64,000 nucleotides of DNA. Source: Acetobacteraceae bacterium. GTDB lineage: Bacteria; Pseudomonadota; Alphaproteobacteria; Acetobacterales; Acetobacteraceae. Below are positions 1 to 9,430 of this stretch, in pieces. The position numbers were made by a program, and so were the translations under genes. Where the stretch lies: assembly GCA_947371015.1 (NCBI GenBank), contig CANBNK010000008.1, positions 1-64,000 of the forward strand, written 5' to 3'. Position 1 is the first letter of the stretch; every line of letters starts with the position of its first letter. The notes beneath the pieces are model-generated. The model searched no databases and had not been told where the DNA came from. It saw only the letters and a list, made by a program, of their open reading frames with translations.

Positions 1-129
1 CGGACCTTCTCCTGGTTCGGCCGCAACCGGCGTCTGGCCAAGGACTACGAAAGCCTCGCCGCAACTCTCGCCAGCTTCGTCATGCTCGCAGCCATCCAAC
101 TCGGCGTCCGCCGCCTGGCCAGGGGGTAG
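1..129 (+). pseudogene. C-terminal fragment of IS5-family transposase (truncated by window edge; complete gene may lie outside)
   Basis: Frame 1 reads RTFSWFGRNRRLAKDYESLAATLASFVMLAAIQLGVRRLARG*, the typical IS5-type DDE transposase C-terminus; followed by TTTTGAGTCAGGCTC|TAA, resembling an IS end. Confidence 0.85.
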
Positions 130-334
130 GCTTTTGAGTCAGGCTCTAAGGCATTTGCCGATCGCCCTGGCGTGCGGGGGTACGCTGACCGCTGGTTCAG
201 CGACCATATCCTGCGCTTCGGCGCCCTGACAGCCGCTGAGGGTGGGATGGACAGCAGGGCCTGGCTCGGAAATCATCCGTGCCGGGCGCGCCGCCGGTGG
301 CTGGCACTGCCCGCCCCCTCATGCCGGATGGCCC

Positions 335-2365
335 ATGCCTGACAATCCGCTGTTGCAGCCCTGGACCTCGCCCTTCGGCGTGCCGCCCTTCGCGCTGATC
401 CAGCCTGAACATTTCCCGCCAGCCTTCGACCAGGCCATGGCCGAGCATCGAGCCGAGATTGCGGCCATTGCCGAGGCGGCAGCCACGCCGAGCTTCGCCA
501 ACACCGTGGCGGCGCTGGAAGGCGCCGGCCGGTTGCTGGACCGGGTGCGCTCCTGCTTCTTCAACCTGGTCAGCAGCCAGGCCAGCGATGCCTTGCAGGC
601 AGTGGAACGCGACTACGCGCCGCGCCTGGCCCGGCATCGTACCGAGGTGGCGCTGAACCCAGCGCTGTTTGCCCGCATCGGCGCACTGCACGCCGGGCGG
701 GATGCCTTGGCCCTGGCACCCGATGAACGCCGCCTGCTGGAGCGCATGCAGACCGGCCTGGTCCGCGCCGGCGCGGCGCTGGAACCGGCGGTGCGCGCCC
801 GCATGGCCGAAATCTCAACACGACTGGCGGAGCTGCACACCGCCTTCGGCCAGAACGTGCTGCAGGACGAGAACGACTGGCAGATGCTGCTGGCCGAGGC
901 CGACCTTGCTGGCCTGCCCGATTTCGCCCGGGATGCGGCGCGCGAGGCGGCGCGGGAACGCGGCCTGGCGGATGGCTATGTCATCACGCTCTCGCGCTCC
1001 TCGGTGGAGCCGTTCCTGACCTTTTCCGCCCGGCGAGACCTGCGCGAGCGCGCCTGGCGCGGCTGGGTGGCCCGCGGCAGCCATGCGGGCACCCGCGACA
1101 ACCGGCCGCTGATCAGCGACATCCTGGCCCTGCGCGCCGAACGCGCCCGAATGCTGGGCCATGGCGACTACGCGCAATGGCGGCTGGCCGACAACATGGC
1201 GCGCGAGCCGGCCGCCGTGGCGCGGCTGCTGCATCAGGTGTGGGAACCGGCCAAGCGCCAGGTGGAAGCCGAACGCGCGGTGCTGGCGAGCATGGCCAGC
1301 CAGGCCGGCCACAACGGCCCGCTGGCCGCCTGGGACTGGCGCCATTGGGCGGAGCAGGCCTGCCGCGCGCAGCACGACTTCGACGAGAGCCTGCTGAAGC
1401 CGTATTTCCCGCTGGAGGGCATGCTGCGCGCCGCCTTCGATACCGCGGCGCGGCTGTTCGGCGTCAGCTTCACCGAGCGGCATGACATTCCGCTGTATCA
1501 CCCGGATGTCCGCGCCTTCGAGATGCTGGGCGCCGATGGCGCGCATCGCGGGTTGTTCCTGCTGGACAGCTTCGCCCGCGCCGGCAAGCGCTCCGGCGCC
1601 TGGATGAGCAGCTACCGCGTGGCGGAAAGCTTTGCCGGCGTGGTCACGCCGATCATCGTCAACAACAACAACATCGCCAAGGCGACGCCGGCGCTGCTCT
1701 CCTTCGATGAGGCGCGCACGCTGTTCCATGAGTTCGGCCATGCGCTGCACGGGCTGCTCAGCACCGCACGCTATCCGTCGCAGAGCGGCACCGCGGTGCT
1801 CAGCGACTTCGTCGAGTTTCCCAGCCAGGTGCTGGAACACTGGCTGACCGTGCCGGAGACGCTGCGCAGCCACGCCCGCCATCATGCCAGCGGCGAACCA
1901 CTGCCGGAAACGCTGTTGGCGCGGCTGCTGGCCTCTCGCAATTTCGGCCAGGGCTTTGCCACGGTGGAATTCGTTTCCTCCGCGCTGATCGACCTGGAAC
2001 TGCACACCCACCCGGCGCCGGAAACGCTGGACTTGGAGGCCTTCGAGACCGCGTTCCTGGCCAGCATCGGCATGCCGGACGCGATTGGCCTGCGGCATCG
2101 GCCGGCGCATTTCCAGCACCTGTTCGCCGGCGGCGGCTATGCCGCGGGCTACTACACCTACCTGTGGGCGGAGGTGCTGGACGCTGACGCCTTCGACGCC
2201 TTCGAGGCGACCGGGAATGCCTTCGACCCCGCGCTGGCGGCAGGGCTGCGCGACATCTATGAGGCTGGCGACACCCGCGACCCGATGGAGCTGTACCGCG
2301 CCTTCCGCGGCCGCGACCCCGAGGTGACGCCGCTGCTGCGCAAGCGCGGGCTGCTGGCGGGGTAG
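335..2365 (+). CDS. M3-family metallopeptidase (oligopeptidase A / peptidyl-dipeptidase Dcp-like)
   Basis: HEFGHALHGLLS zinc motif, full-length M3 architecture; ATG at 335 (MPDNPLLQPW) preferred over upstream GTG at 242. Confidence 0.93.
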   Translation: MPDNPLLQPWTSPFGVPPFALIQPEHFPPAFDQAMAEHRAEIAAIAEAAATPSFANTVAALEGAGRLLDRVRSCFFNLVSSQASDALQAVERDYAPRLARHRTEVALNPALFARIGALHAGRDALALAPDERRLLERMQTGLVRAGAALEPAVRARMAEISTRLAELHTAFGQNVLQDENDWQMLLAEADLAGLPDFARDAAREAARERGLADGYVITLSRSSVEPFLTFSARRDLRERAWRGWVARGSHAGTRDNRPLISDILALRAERARMLGHGDYAQWRLADNMAREPAAVARLLHQVWEPAKRQVEAERAVLASMASQAGHNGPLAAWDWRHWAEQACRAQHDFDESLLKPYFPLEGMLRAAFDTAARLFGVSFTERHDIPLYHPDVRAFEMLGADGAHRGLFLLDSFARAGKRSGAWMSSYRVAESFAGVVTPIIVNNNNIAKATPALLSFDEARTLFHEFGHALHGLLSTARYPSQSGTAVLSDFVEFPSQVLEHWLTVPETLRSHARHHASGEPLPETLLARLLASRNFGQGFATVEFVSSALIDLELHTHPAPETLDLEAFETAFLASIGMPDAIGLRHRPAHFQHLFAGGGYAAGYYTYLWAEVLDADAFDAFEATGNAFDPALAAGLRDIYEAGDTRDPMELYRAFRGRDPEVTPLLRKRGLLAG

Positions 2366-2366
2366 C

Positions 2367-2415
2367 GCGGGATGCGTTGAGGCGGAATCGCCGAAACCGC
2401 TGAATCCCGCGATCT
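2367..2415 (-). repeat. 49-bp dispersed intergenic repeat, copy 1
   Basis: Reverse complement AGATCGCGGGATTCAGCGGTTTCGGCGATTCCGCCTCAACGCATCCCGC matches 35524-35572 with 3 mismatches. Confidence 0.85.
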
Positions 2416-2463
2416 TCGAATAGCTGGAGCGTGCCGCGTGAGCGCAAGCGAACGCAGCATGCC

Positions 2464-3459
2464 CTACCGCGGCGTGCGGCGGCCCAGGCCGTAGCGGGCG
2501 ATTAACTCGCCCTGGGTCCGCATGGTGGAGGCCACCAGCTCCCGCATCTCGGCGGCATCGAGGTAGCGCGGGTCCTGGTCGGCTTCCTGCAGCATGTGCC
2601 GCACGCTGGGCCGCTGCACCGCCACGCGCAGCGCTTCCTGCAAGGTGTGCACCACCTCGGGCGCCATGCCGGCTGGGCCGCCGACGCCGTAGAAGCTGCG
2701 GATCAGCGTGGTGTAGCCAAGATCGGCCAGCGTTGGCACTTCCGGCAGGCTGCGGGTGCGACGGTCGCTGCCAATGGCCAGCAGGCGCACCCGGCCAGAA
2801 CGCACGAAGGGCAGCACGCTGACCATGGTGTCCATGGCGAAGGTCAGCTGGCCGCCCAGCAGCGCCACCATGCAATCCGCGCTGCCGCGGAACGGCACCA
2901 CGGTCCAGGGCAGGTTTTCGCGCGCCGCGACTTCCGAGATCAGCAGATGCGGCGTCTGCGCCAGGCCACTGGCCGAGCCGTAGAACACCTGCTCGGGATG
3001 GGCACGCCCGAAGCTCATCAGGTCCGCCCAACTCTTGATCGGGCTCTCCGCCGGCACCGTGGCGGCGAAGGGAATCTCCACCAGGCTGGAGACGTAGGTG
3101 AAGTCTTTCAGCGGGTCGTAGGGCACGTTTTCCAGCAGGGCGGAGCTGACCACGGCGGTGGACAGGCCGCCCAGCGTATAGCCATCCGGCGCGGCGGCCT
3201 TGACTGCGGTGAAGGCCACGGCGCCGCCGGCGCCGGAACGGGTTTCCAGCACCACGTTCTGGCCCAGCAGCTCCCGCAGTTCGGCCCCGACCACGCGCAG
3301 CAGGCTGTCGAAGGTGCCGCCGGCGGGGAAGCCGACGATGATCTTGATCGGCTGGGTCGGGAAGCTGCGCGGTTGGGCCAGCACCGCCGGGGAGGCTAGC
3401 AAGGCCGCGCTGCCGGCCAGCAATGCCCGGCGCCCAAGGGTCTGGCTCAAGGTGGTGAC
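2464..3459 (-). CDS. Bug/TctC-family tripartite tricarboxylate transporter substrate-binding protein
   Basis: Signal-like N-terminus, FPTQPIKIIVGFPAGGTFDSLLR motif; ORF extends to 3516, start uncertain (GTG 3459 chosen). Confidence 0.9.
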   Translation of the reverse strand, partial: VTTLSQTLGRRALLAGSAALLASPAVLAQPRSFPTQPIKIIVGFPAGGTFDSLLRVVGAELRELLGQNVVLETRSGAGGAVAFTAVKAAAPDGYTLGGLSTAVVSSALLENVPYDPLKDFTYVSSLVEIPFAATVPAESPIKSWADLMSFGRAHPEQVFYGSASGLAQTPHLLISEVAARENLPWTVVPFRGSADCMVALLGGQLTFAMDTMVSVLPFVRSGRVRLLAIGSDRRTRSLPEVPTLADLGYTTLIRSFYGVGGPAGMAPEVVHTLQEALRVAVQRPSVRHMLQEADQDPRYLDAAEMRELVASTMRTQGELIARYGLGRRTPR

Positions 3460-3684
3460 CTCCAGAATTGCGGCGGATTGGCTTCGCGCTGGGGCGGAGA
3501 CTAGGCAGCGCGGCAAAGCAGCGTCAATCGCCCCGGCGGCTGCCGCGATTGACAGCGGCCGCCAGCTGAAATCCTATTGCGGGCGCCAGCTGCCGCGCCT
3601 CCTGCGGGGCGGCTGGCCATGAAGCGCCCGGCACGGCGGCGGCGGCGACTCCGCCCGTAACCAGGTACCAAGGGAGTGACGCCC

Positions 3685-4956
3685 ATGATGACGCGCGAGG
3701 AAAACGACCGCCTGTGCCGGATTGGACCGGGCACGCCGATGGGCGCGCTGTTCCGCCGCTTCTGGATGCCGATCGCGCTGGCGGAAAAGCTGCCGGAACC
3801 CGGCGGCGCACCGCGGCATGAACGCCTGCTGGGTCAGGACTTCGTGGTGTTCCGCAGCCAGCAGGGCAAGGTCGGTGTGCTGGACGAGCTCTGCATGCAT
3901 CGCGGCGCCTCCCTGGTGCTGGGGCGGGTCGAGGATTGCGGCATCCGCTGCCTGTACCATGGCTGGAAGTTCGGCACTGATGGCGAGATCCTCGACATCA
4001 TGAACATGCCGCCGGGCAAGCGGCCGCCAAAGCTGAAGGCCAATGCCTATCCGGTGGTGGAAGCCGGCGGGATCATCTGGACCTATCTCGGCCCGGCCGA
4101 CAAGCAGCCGCCCTTCCCGCATTGGCAATACCTGGATGTGCCGGACAACCATCGCGTGGTGATGCGCGTGGACAGCCACTACAACTGGGTGCAGGCGACC
4201 GAGGGGGGCTTGGACAGCAGCCACGTCTCCATCCTGCACACCAATGGCGCCCGTCCCGGCTGGCTGGGCCAGAGCACCGACCAGGTCGGCGCCTTCGACG
4301 ACACCGGCCCCCAGCTGGAGTTGGAGGAGACCGAGTTCGGCTACCACTACGCCGCCTTCCGCCGCCCGGCGCGCCCGGGCGAGCCGGAGAATTGCCGCAT
4401 CGTACCCTTCGTCATGCCGTCGGGCCGCATCATCCCCGGTGGTGCCCTGCAGGGCGCCAGCAACGCCACGCTGGTGCTGGAGATCCCGCTGGATGACGAA
4501 CACACCGCGACCTATTCGGTGCGCTACAGCAGCAAGCCGGTCGACCCGGGCGAACGGCTCCGCGAAACCGGCTTCGACGACCCCGAGATCTACAGCTTCG
4601 AGGACAATAAGCTGAAGATGTCGCGCGGCGACTACAAGCAGAACCGCGCCATCATGACGACCAACTTCTCGGGGTTGCGCGGCATCGCCACCGAGGACGC
4701 GGCCATCGCCACATCGCAGGGGCCGATCTACGACCGCAGCACGGAACATCTCATCGCCTCCGATATGGCGGTGGTGCGGTTCCGCCGGCGGCTGCTGGAT
4801 TCGGTGGATGACATGGAACGCGGCGGCGACCCGGTGGGCGTGCAGGCCGACCACCGGCTGATCGAGGCGATCGACGCGCCGCGCCCGGCCGGCGCGCATT
4901 GGCGCACGCTGATCCCGAGCCATCGGGTCACCGCGGTGGACCAGGCGGCGGAGTAG
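3685..4956 (+). CDS. Rieske 2Fe-2S aromatic ring-hydroxylating oxygenase, phthalate 4,5-dioxygenase-like alpha subunit
   Basis: CMHRGASLVLGRVEDCGIRCLYHGWKF Rieske motif; AGGGAG SD upstream of ATG 3685. Confidence 0.92.
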   Translation: MMTREENDRLCRIGPGTPMGALFRRFWMPIALAEKLPEPGGAPRHERLLGQDFVVFRSQQGKVGVLDELCMHRGASLVLGRVEDCGIRCLYHGWKFGTDGEILDIMNMPPGKRPPKLKANAYPVVEAGGIIWTYLGPADKQPPFPHWQYLDVPDNHRVVMRVDSHYNWVQATEGGLDSSHVSILHTNGARPGWLGQSTDQVGAFDDTGPQLELEETEFGYHYAAFRRPARPGEPENCRIVPFVMPSGRIIPGGALQGASNATLVLEIPLDDEHTATYSVRYSSKPVDPGERLRETGFDDPEIYSFEDNKLKMSRGDYKQNRAIMTTNFSGLRGIATEDAAIATSQGPIYDRSTEHLIASDMAVVRFRRRLLDSVDDMERGGDPVGVQADHRLIEAIDAPRPAGAHWRTLIPSHRVTAVDQAAE

Positions 4957-5148
4957 CGCCGCCCGCCTGGCGCCCAAACAGGCGGCATTCCTGCGCAACC
5001 ACCCGGCGCCGCCCCACCTGCGGCAGCGGCCGGCCGGATTTTGCCATTTCCGTCCTGCCGGCTTCTCGCGCTAGCCTGCGGGCAACACGGCCCGTGGGGT
5101 GCAACCCCCGGCGCTACTCCGCCCCCTGCCAAGAAGAACCGGAAACCA

Positions 5149-6654
5149 ATGTCCGAGACCGCCACCCTGACCCGCCCGCCCGCCGTTCACGCGACCGAGC
5201 ATTTCGACGTGCTGATCGTCGGCGCCGGCATTTCCGGCGTCGGTGCCGCCTACCACCTGGGCACGCAATGCCCGGACAAGAGCTACGTGGTGTTGGAAAC
5301 CGAGGCGACCTTCGGCGGCACCTGGTGGACCCACAAATACCCGGGCATCCGCAGCGACAGCGACCTGCACACCTTCGGCTATCGCTTCAAGCCGTGGCGT
5401 GGCGCGCCGATCGCGACGGCCGAGGAAATCCTCCGCTACATGGGCGAGGTGATCGACGAGAACGACCTGGCGCGGCACATCCGCTACGGCCATCGCATCC
5501 ACCACGCCGCCTGGGACAGCCGGGCCAAGCTGTGGACAGTCGAGGCGCTGGACCAGGCCAGCGGCGAGGAACGCCGCTTCACCTGCGGTTTCCTGTACAT
5601 GTGCCAGGGCTACTATCGGCATCGCCAGGGCTACATGCCGGAATGGCCGGGCACGGCCGAATTCCAGGGCCACCTGGTGCATTCCGAGGAATGGCCGGAA
5701 GGCCTGGACTACGCCGGCAAGCGCGTGCTGGTCATCGGCTCCGGCGCCACCGCCGCGACCATCGTGCCGGCCATGGCGCCACGGGCGGCGCATGTGACCA
5801 TGCTGCAGCGCTCGCCGACCTATTTCCGTATCGGCCGCAACGCGATCGAGATTGCCGAGGAACTGCGCGCGCTCGGCATCCAGGAGGAGTGGATCCACGA
5901 GATCACCCGGCGCAAGATCCTGTTCGAGCAGGACAAGTTCACCAAGATGACCTTCTCCCACCCCGAGAAGGTCAAGGACGCGCTGCTCGATGGCATTCGC
6001 CAGATCGTCGGGCCGGACTACGACATCGACACCCATTTCACCCCGACATATCGCCCCTGGCGGCAGCGCCTGGCCTTCGTGCCGGATGGCGACCTGTTCC
6101 ATGGGATCGCGTCCGGCAAGGCGAGCGTCGTCACCGACGAGATCGAGCGCTTCACCGCGACGGGCGTGCTGACCAAGGGCGGGCAGGAGCTGGAGGCCGA
6201 CATCGTCGTCGCCGCCACCGGCTTCCACCTGAACGTGCTGGGCGACATCGCCTTCGAGATCGACGGCAAGCCGCTCGATTTCCACGACAGCGTGACCTAC
6301 CGCGGCATGATGTTCACCGGCATTCCGAACATGGCCTGGGTATTCGGCTACTTCCGCGCCAGCTGGACACTGCGGGCCGATCTGGTCGGCGATTTCGTCT
6401 GCCGGATGCTGAAGCACATGGACGCCAAGGGCGTGCGCCAGGTTGAGGTCGCGCTGCGGCCGGAAGACGCCGAGATGCCGATCCTGCCCTGGATCGACCC
6501 GGAGAACTTCAACCCCGGCTACCTGATGCGCGGCATGCACCTGCTGCCCAAGCGCGGCGACAAGCCGGAATGGCAGCACAACCAGGATTACTGGGCGGAA
6601 AAGGACGAGTTCCCGAAGACCAGCCTGGACGACGCCGCCTTCGTCTATCGTTAG
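5149..6654 (+). CDS. FAD/NAD(P)-binding flavin monooxygenase (Baeyer-Villiger-type)
   Basis: DVLIVGAGISGVGAAYHL GxGxxG, FGGTWWTHKYPGIRSDSD, VIGSGATAATI second nucleotide-binding motif. Confidence 0.9.
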   Translation: MSETATLTRPPAVHATEHFDVLIVGAGISGVGAAYHLGTQCPDKSYVVLETEATFGGTWWTHKYPGIRSDSDLHTFGYRFKPWRGAPIATAEEILRYMGEVIDENDLARHIRYGHRIHHAAWDSRAKLWTVEALDQASGEERRFTCGFLYMCQGYYRHRQGYMPEWPGTAEFQGHLVHSEEWPEGLDYAGKRVLVIGSGATAATIVPAMAPRAAHVTMLQRSPTYFRIGRNAIEIAEELRALGIQEEWIHEITRRKILFEQDKFTKMTFSHPEKVKDALLDGIRQIVGPDYDIDTHFTPTYRPWRQRLAFVPDGDLFHGIASGKASVVTDEIERFTATGVLTKGGQELEADIVVAATGFHLNVLGDIAFEIDGKPLDFHDSVTYRGMMFTGIPNMAWVFGYFRASWTLRADLVGDFVCRMLKHMDAKGVRQVEVALRPEDAEMPILPWIDPENFNPGYLMRGMHLLPKRGDKPEWQHNQDYWAEKDEFPKTSLDDAAFVYR

Positions 6655-6663
6655 GGAAAAGTC

Positions 6664-6683
6664 GGGGAGAAGGTATTCTCCCC
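6664..6683. terminator. hairpin GGGGAGAA-GGTA-TTCTCCCC, candidate terminator of flavin monooxygenase gene
   Basis: Perfect 8-bp inverted repeat with 4-nt loop just after the stop codon; only a weak T-tract follows. Confidence 0.55.
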
Positions 6684-6809
6684 GAACCCCTCATCTATTT
6701 TTATGAGTCAAACCAACGGTACGAGGCTTTGACTCGTGCCAAGGCGCCGAATGGCGTGCACCCAGCAGCTGGTATTAGAAAAAACTCACAAAAGCATTGG
6801 TGGGGTTTG

Positions 6810-6834
6810 GGGAGGAAATGCTTTCTCCTCCCCA
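6810..6834. terminator. hairpin GGGGAGGA...TCCTCCCC between convergent genes
   Basis: 8-bp inverted repeat in the convergent intergenic region before the FKBP stop codon. Confidence 0.5.
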
Positions 6835-6851
6835 ACCTTGCCGGCCTCGAC

Positions 6852-7184
6852 TCAGCCGACGCCGAGCAGCTCGACTTCGAACAGCAGCGTCGCGTTCGGC
6901 GGGATAACGCCACCGGCGCCGCGCGCGCCATAGCCCAGCTCCGGCGGGATGATCAGCGTGCGGGTGCCGCCCACCTTCATGCCGGCGAACCCCTGGTCCC
7001 AGCCGCCGATCACCTGGCCGACGCCAAGCTGGAACTGGAAGGGCTGGCCGCGGTCGCGCGAGCTGTCGAACTTCTTGCCCTTGTGCTCGGGCTTGCTCTC
7101 ATCGAACAGCCAGCCGGTGTAGTGCACCGAAATCTGCTGGCCCTGGGTGGCTTCGGCGCCGGTGCCGATCTTGGTATCCGTCAT
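6852..7184 (-). CDS. FKBP-type peptidyl-prolyl cis-trans isomerase
   Basis: VHYTGWLFD..KFDSSRDRGQPFQFQLGVGQVIGGWDQGFAGMKVGGTRTLIIPPELGYG. Confidence 0.95.
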   Translation of the reverse strand: MTDTKIGTGAEATQGQQISVHYTGWLFDESKPEHKGKKFDSSRDRGQPFQFQLGVGQVIGGWDQGFAGMKVGGTRTLIIPPELGYGARGAGGVIPPNATLLFEVELLGVG

Positions 7185-7299
7185 GGGGTCTCTCCTTGGC
7201 CTCGCATCGGCCTTTGACCGGGGCTTCTGACCACGGCGCGGGGCAAGCCGGCAAGGGGTGTGCATTTGGGCCGCCGCGCCGGCCGGGGTAAGCAGGGCC

Positions 7300-8505
7300 A
7301 TGCCCCATGCGCCGACGCCTGCCGCCCTGCCGAAAATGCCTTGGGCGCTGCTCGCCGCCGCGGCCTTGGGCATGTTCGCCGCTTCCTCCAGCGGCACATC
7401 GCGCGCGCCCTTCCTGCTGGACATGTCGCGGGATCTGGCCACCAGCCTGCCGCTGGTGGCCAACCTGGTTGCCGGCACCTCCATCGCCTGGGGCATCGCC
7501 TCGCTGCTCGCCGGCGCCGGGTCCGACCGTTGGAGCCGCCGTCCTTTCCTGATCGGCGGCCCGCTGGGCGTGGCCTGCTGCATGGTGATGGTCTCGCTGT
7601 CGCAGAGCTTCTGGGCGGTGGCGCTGTGGGCCACGCTGGGCGGCGGCTGTGCCGGGGCTTTTACGGGCGTCATCATGGCCGAGGCCTCCTCCCGCGTGCA
7701 GGACCGCCAGCGCGGCCGGGCGCTCGGCTGGGTCATGGCCGGGCAGTCGCTTACGTTGCTGGTGGGTGTGCCGCTGGCGGCCTGGATCGGGGTCTATATC
7801 GGCTGGCGCGGGGTGAACCTGTGCGTCGCGGCGCTGGCCCTGGCGGCGGCGGCCGGGTTGTTCGCCACCACTGGAAATCCAGCGGCCGGGCGGCGCGGCG
7901 CCAAGGGCGGTTCGGCCAGCTATCGCGCCGCGCTGTCCGGCCCGGTGCTGCGGTTGCTGCTGATGGGGATGGCGGAGCGCATCTGCTACGCGTTGACCGC
8001 GGTGTACTTCGCCACCTTCCTGCAGGTGACCTATTCGCTTTCATTGGGCGCGGTGGCGCTGCCGTTGGCGCTGTTCGCCGCCGGCAACATCCTCGGCACC
8101 CTGGCCGGCGGGCAACTGGCGGACCGGCTGCCCAACCGGCTTTTTACCTTTGCCGGCGCCATGCTGGGCTCAGCCGCCATGGCGCTGCCGCTGTTCGGCT
8201 ACACGCCCGGCGTGGCGACCTCGGTCGGCCTCGGCTTCGGCTATGTCTTCGTCACCTCCATGGCCCGGCCGGCGCTGATGGCGTCCCTGGCCAACGTACC
8301 GGAGGCAGTGCGCGGCACGGTGCTGGGGCTGAACGTCACCGCCGCCAGCTTCGGCTGGCTCGGCGCCGCCTCGCTCGGCGGCTGGATGATGGCGGCGCAG
8401 GGGTTTTCCGGCTTCGGCCCGCTGGCGGCGCTGATGGCGCTGGCCGCCGCTGGCTTCGCCGTGGTGCCGCTCAACCGCCGCGGGCGCGGGCCAGGCGCTG
8501 GGTGA
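7300..8505 (+). CDS. MFS transporter
   Basis: About 12 hydrophobic segments, MFS-like layout; ATG 7300. Confidence 0.85.
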   Translation: MPHAPTPAALPKMPWALLAAAALGMFAASSSGTSRAPFLLDMSRDLATSLPLVANLVAGTSIAWGIASLLAGAGSDRWSRRPFLIGGPLGVACCMVMVSLSQSFWAVALWATLGGGCAGAFTGVIMAEASSRVQDRQRGRALGWVMAGQSLTLLVGVPLAAWIGVYIGWRGVNLCVAALALAAAAGLFATTGNPAAGRRGAKGGSASYRAALSGPVLRLLLMGMAERICYALTAVYFATFLQVTYSLSLGAVALPLALFAAGNILGTLAGGQLADRLPNRLFTFAGAMLGSAAMALPLFGYTPGVATSVGLGFGYVFVTSMARPALMASLANVPEAVRGTVLGLNVTAASFGWLGAASLGGWMMAAQGFSGFGPLAALMALAAAGFAVVPLNRRGRGPGAG

Positions 8506-9430
8506 GGAAGCCGCGCAGCCCGGCCGGCGTGGCCTGTTCCGCGGTGGGTGGGTCGATCGCCAGCCGGGCATATTCGGCCGCCATGCCGGGCGCGGCGACG
8601 CTGGCGGCCAGGGTCTGCGCCAGGGTTTCCAGCACCGCAGCGGGCGTGCCCAGCGGGGCGACCAGGCCGACGAAGGCGCCCTCCACCAGGTCGGGATAGC
8701 CGAGTTCGCCGAAGCTCGGCACCTGAGCGGCCACGCCGACGCGTTGCGCCGAAGCGACGGCCAGGATGCGCCCGCCGCCCGGCTGGGCCAGCGGCAGCAG
8801 GGTGGAAAGCTCAGTGAACAACGAATCGATATTGCCGGCCATCAGATCGGCCAGCGCTTCCCCGCCACCGCGATAGGCCACCTCCACCAGCTCGATGCCG
8901 GCCATGCGGCTCAGCCGGTGCAGCGCCACCTGGCCGGAGGTGCCGACGCCGGGATGCCCGGCACTGAGCTGCCCCGGGCGCGCCTTGGCGCGGGCGATGA
9001 AGGCGGCGAGGTCGGCCGGCCCGCGCGGCGGCACCATGACGGCGGAATGCGAGCGGCTCATCAACCCGACCGGCGCGAACAGCTTTAGCGGGTCCTGCAG
9101 GCCGTCCGCCGCCTTGGGGTCCAGCAGCAGCGCACCATCGGAGCCAACGAGGAGCGTGTATCCATCCGGCCGGGCCTGGGCGACCAGGCCCGCGGCCAGG
9201 CTGCCGCCGGCGCCGGCACGGTTTTCCACCACGCAGGGCTGCCGCAGCCGCTCCGACCAGATCGGTGCCAGCAAGCGGGCGATCTTGTCCACGTTGCCGC
9301 CGGGGGCGAAGGGCACCACCAGTCGTACGGGGTGGTCCGGCCAGGACTGCGCCCGTGCCGGTGCCGCCAGCAGCGTGGCCCCGGCCAGCAGGGTGCGGCG
9401 GCTAGCCACGCGGTTGCCACTCCGGCGCAT
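8471..9430 (-). CDS. Bug/TctC-family substrate-binding protein
   Basis: SWPDHPVRLVVPFAPGGNVDKIARLLAP...VENRAGAGGSLAAG. Confidence 0.9.
   Translation of the reverse strand: MRRSGNRVASRRTLLAGATLLAAPARAQSWPDHPVRLVVPFAPGGNVDKIARLLAPIWSERLRQPCVVENRAGAGGSLAAGLVAQARPDGYTLLVGSDGALLLDPKAADGLQDPLKLFAPVGLMSRSHSAVMVPPRGPADLAAFIARAKARPGQLSAGHPGVGTSGQVALHRLSRMAGIELVEVAYRGGGEALADLMAGNIDSLFTELSTLLPLAQPGGGRILAVASAQRVGVAAQVPSFGELGYPDLVEGAFVGLVAPLGTPAAVLETLAQTLAASVAAPGMAAEYARLAIDPPTAEQATPAGLRGFLTQRLARARGG

Noticed and set aside
815-3031. 738-aa minus-strand ORF opposite the M3 peptidase
   Set aside because: High-GC shadow ORF; antisense to a well-supported protein, Arg/Gly/His/Gln-rich composition, no family motif.
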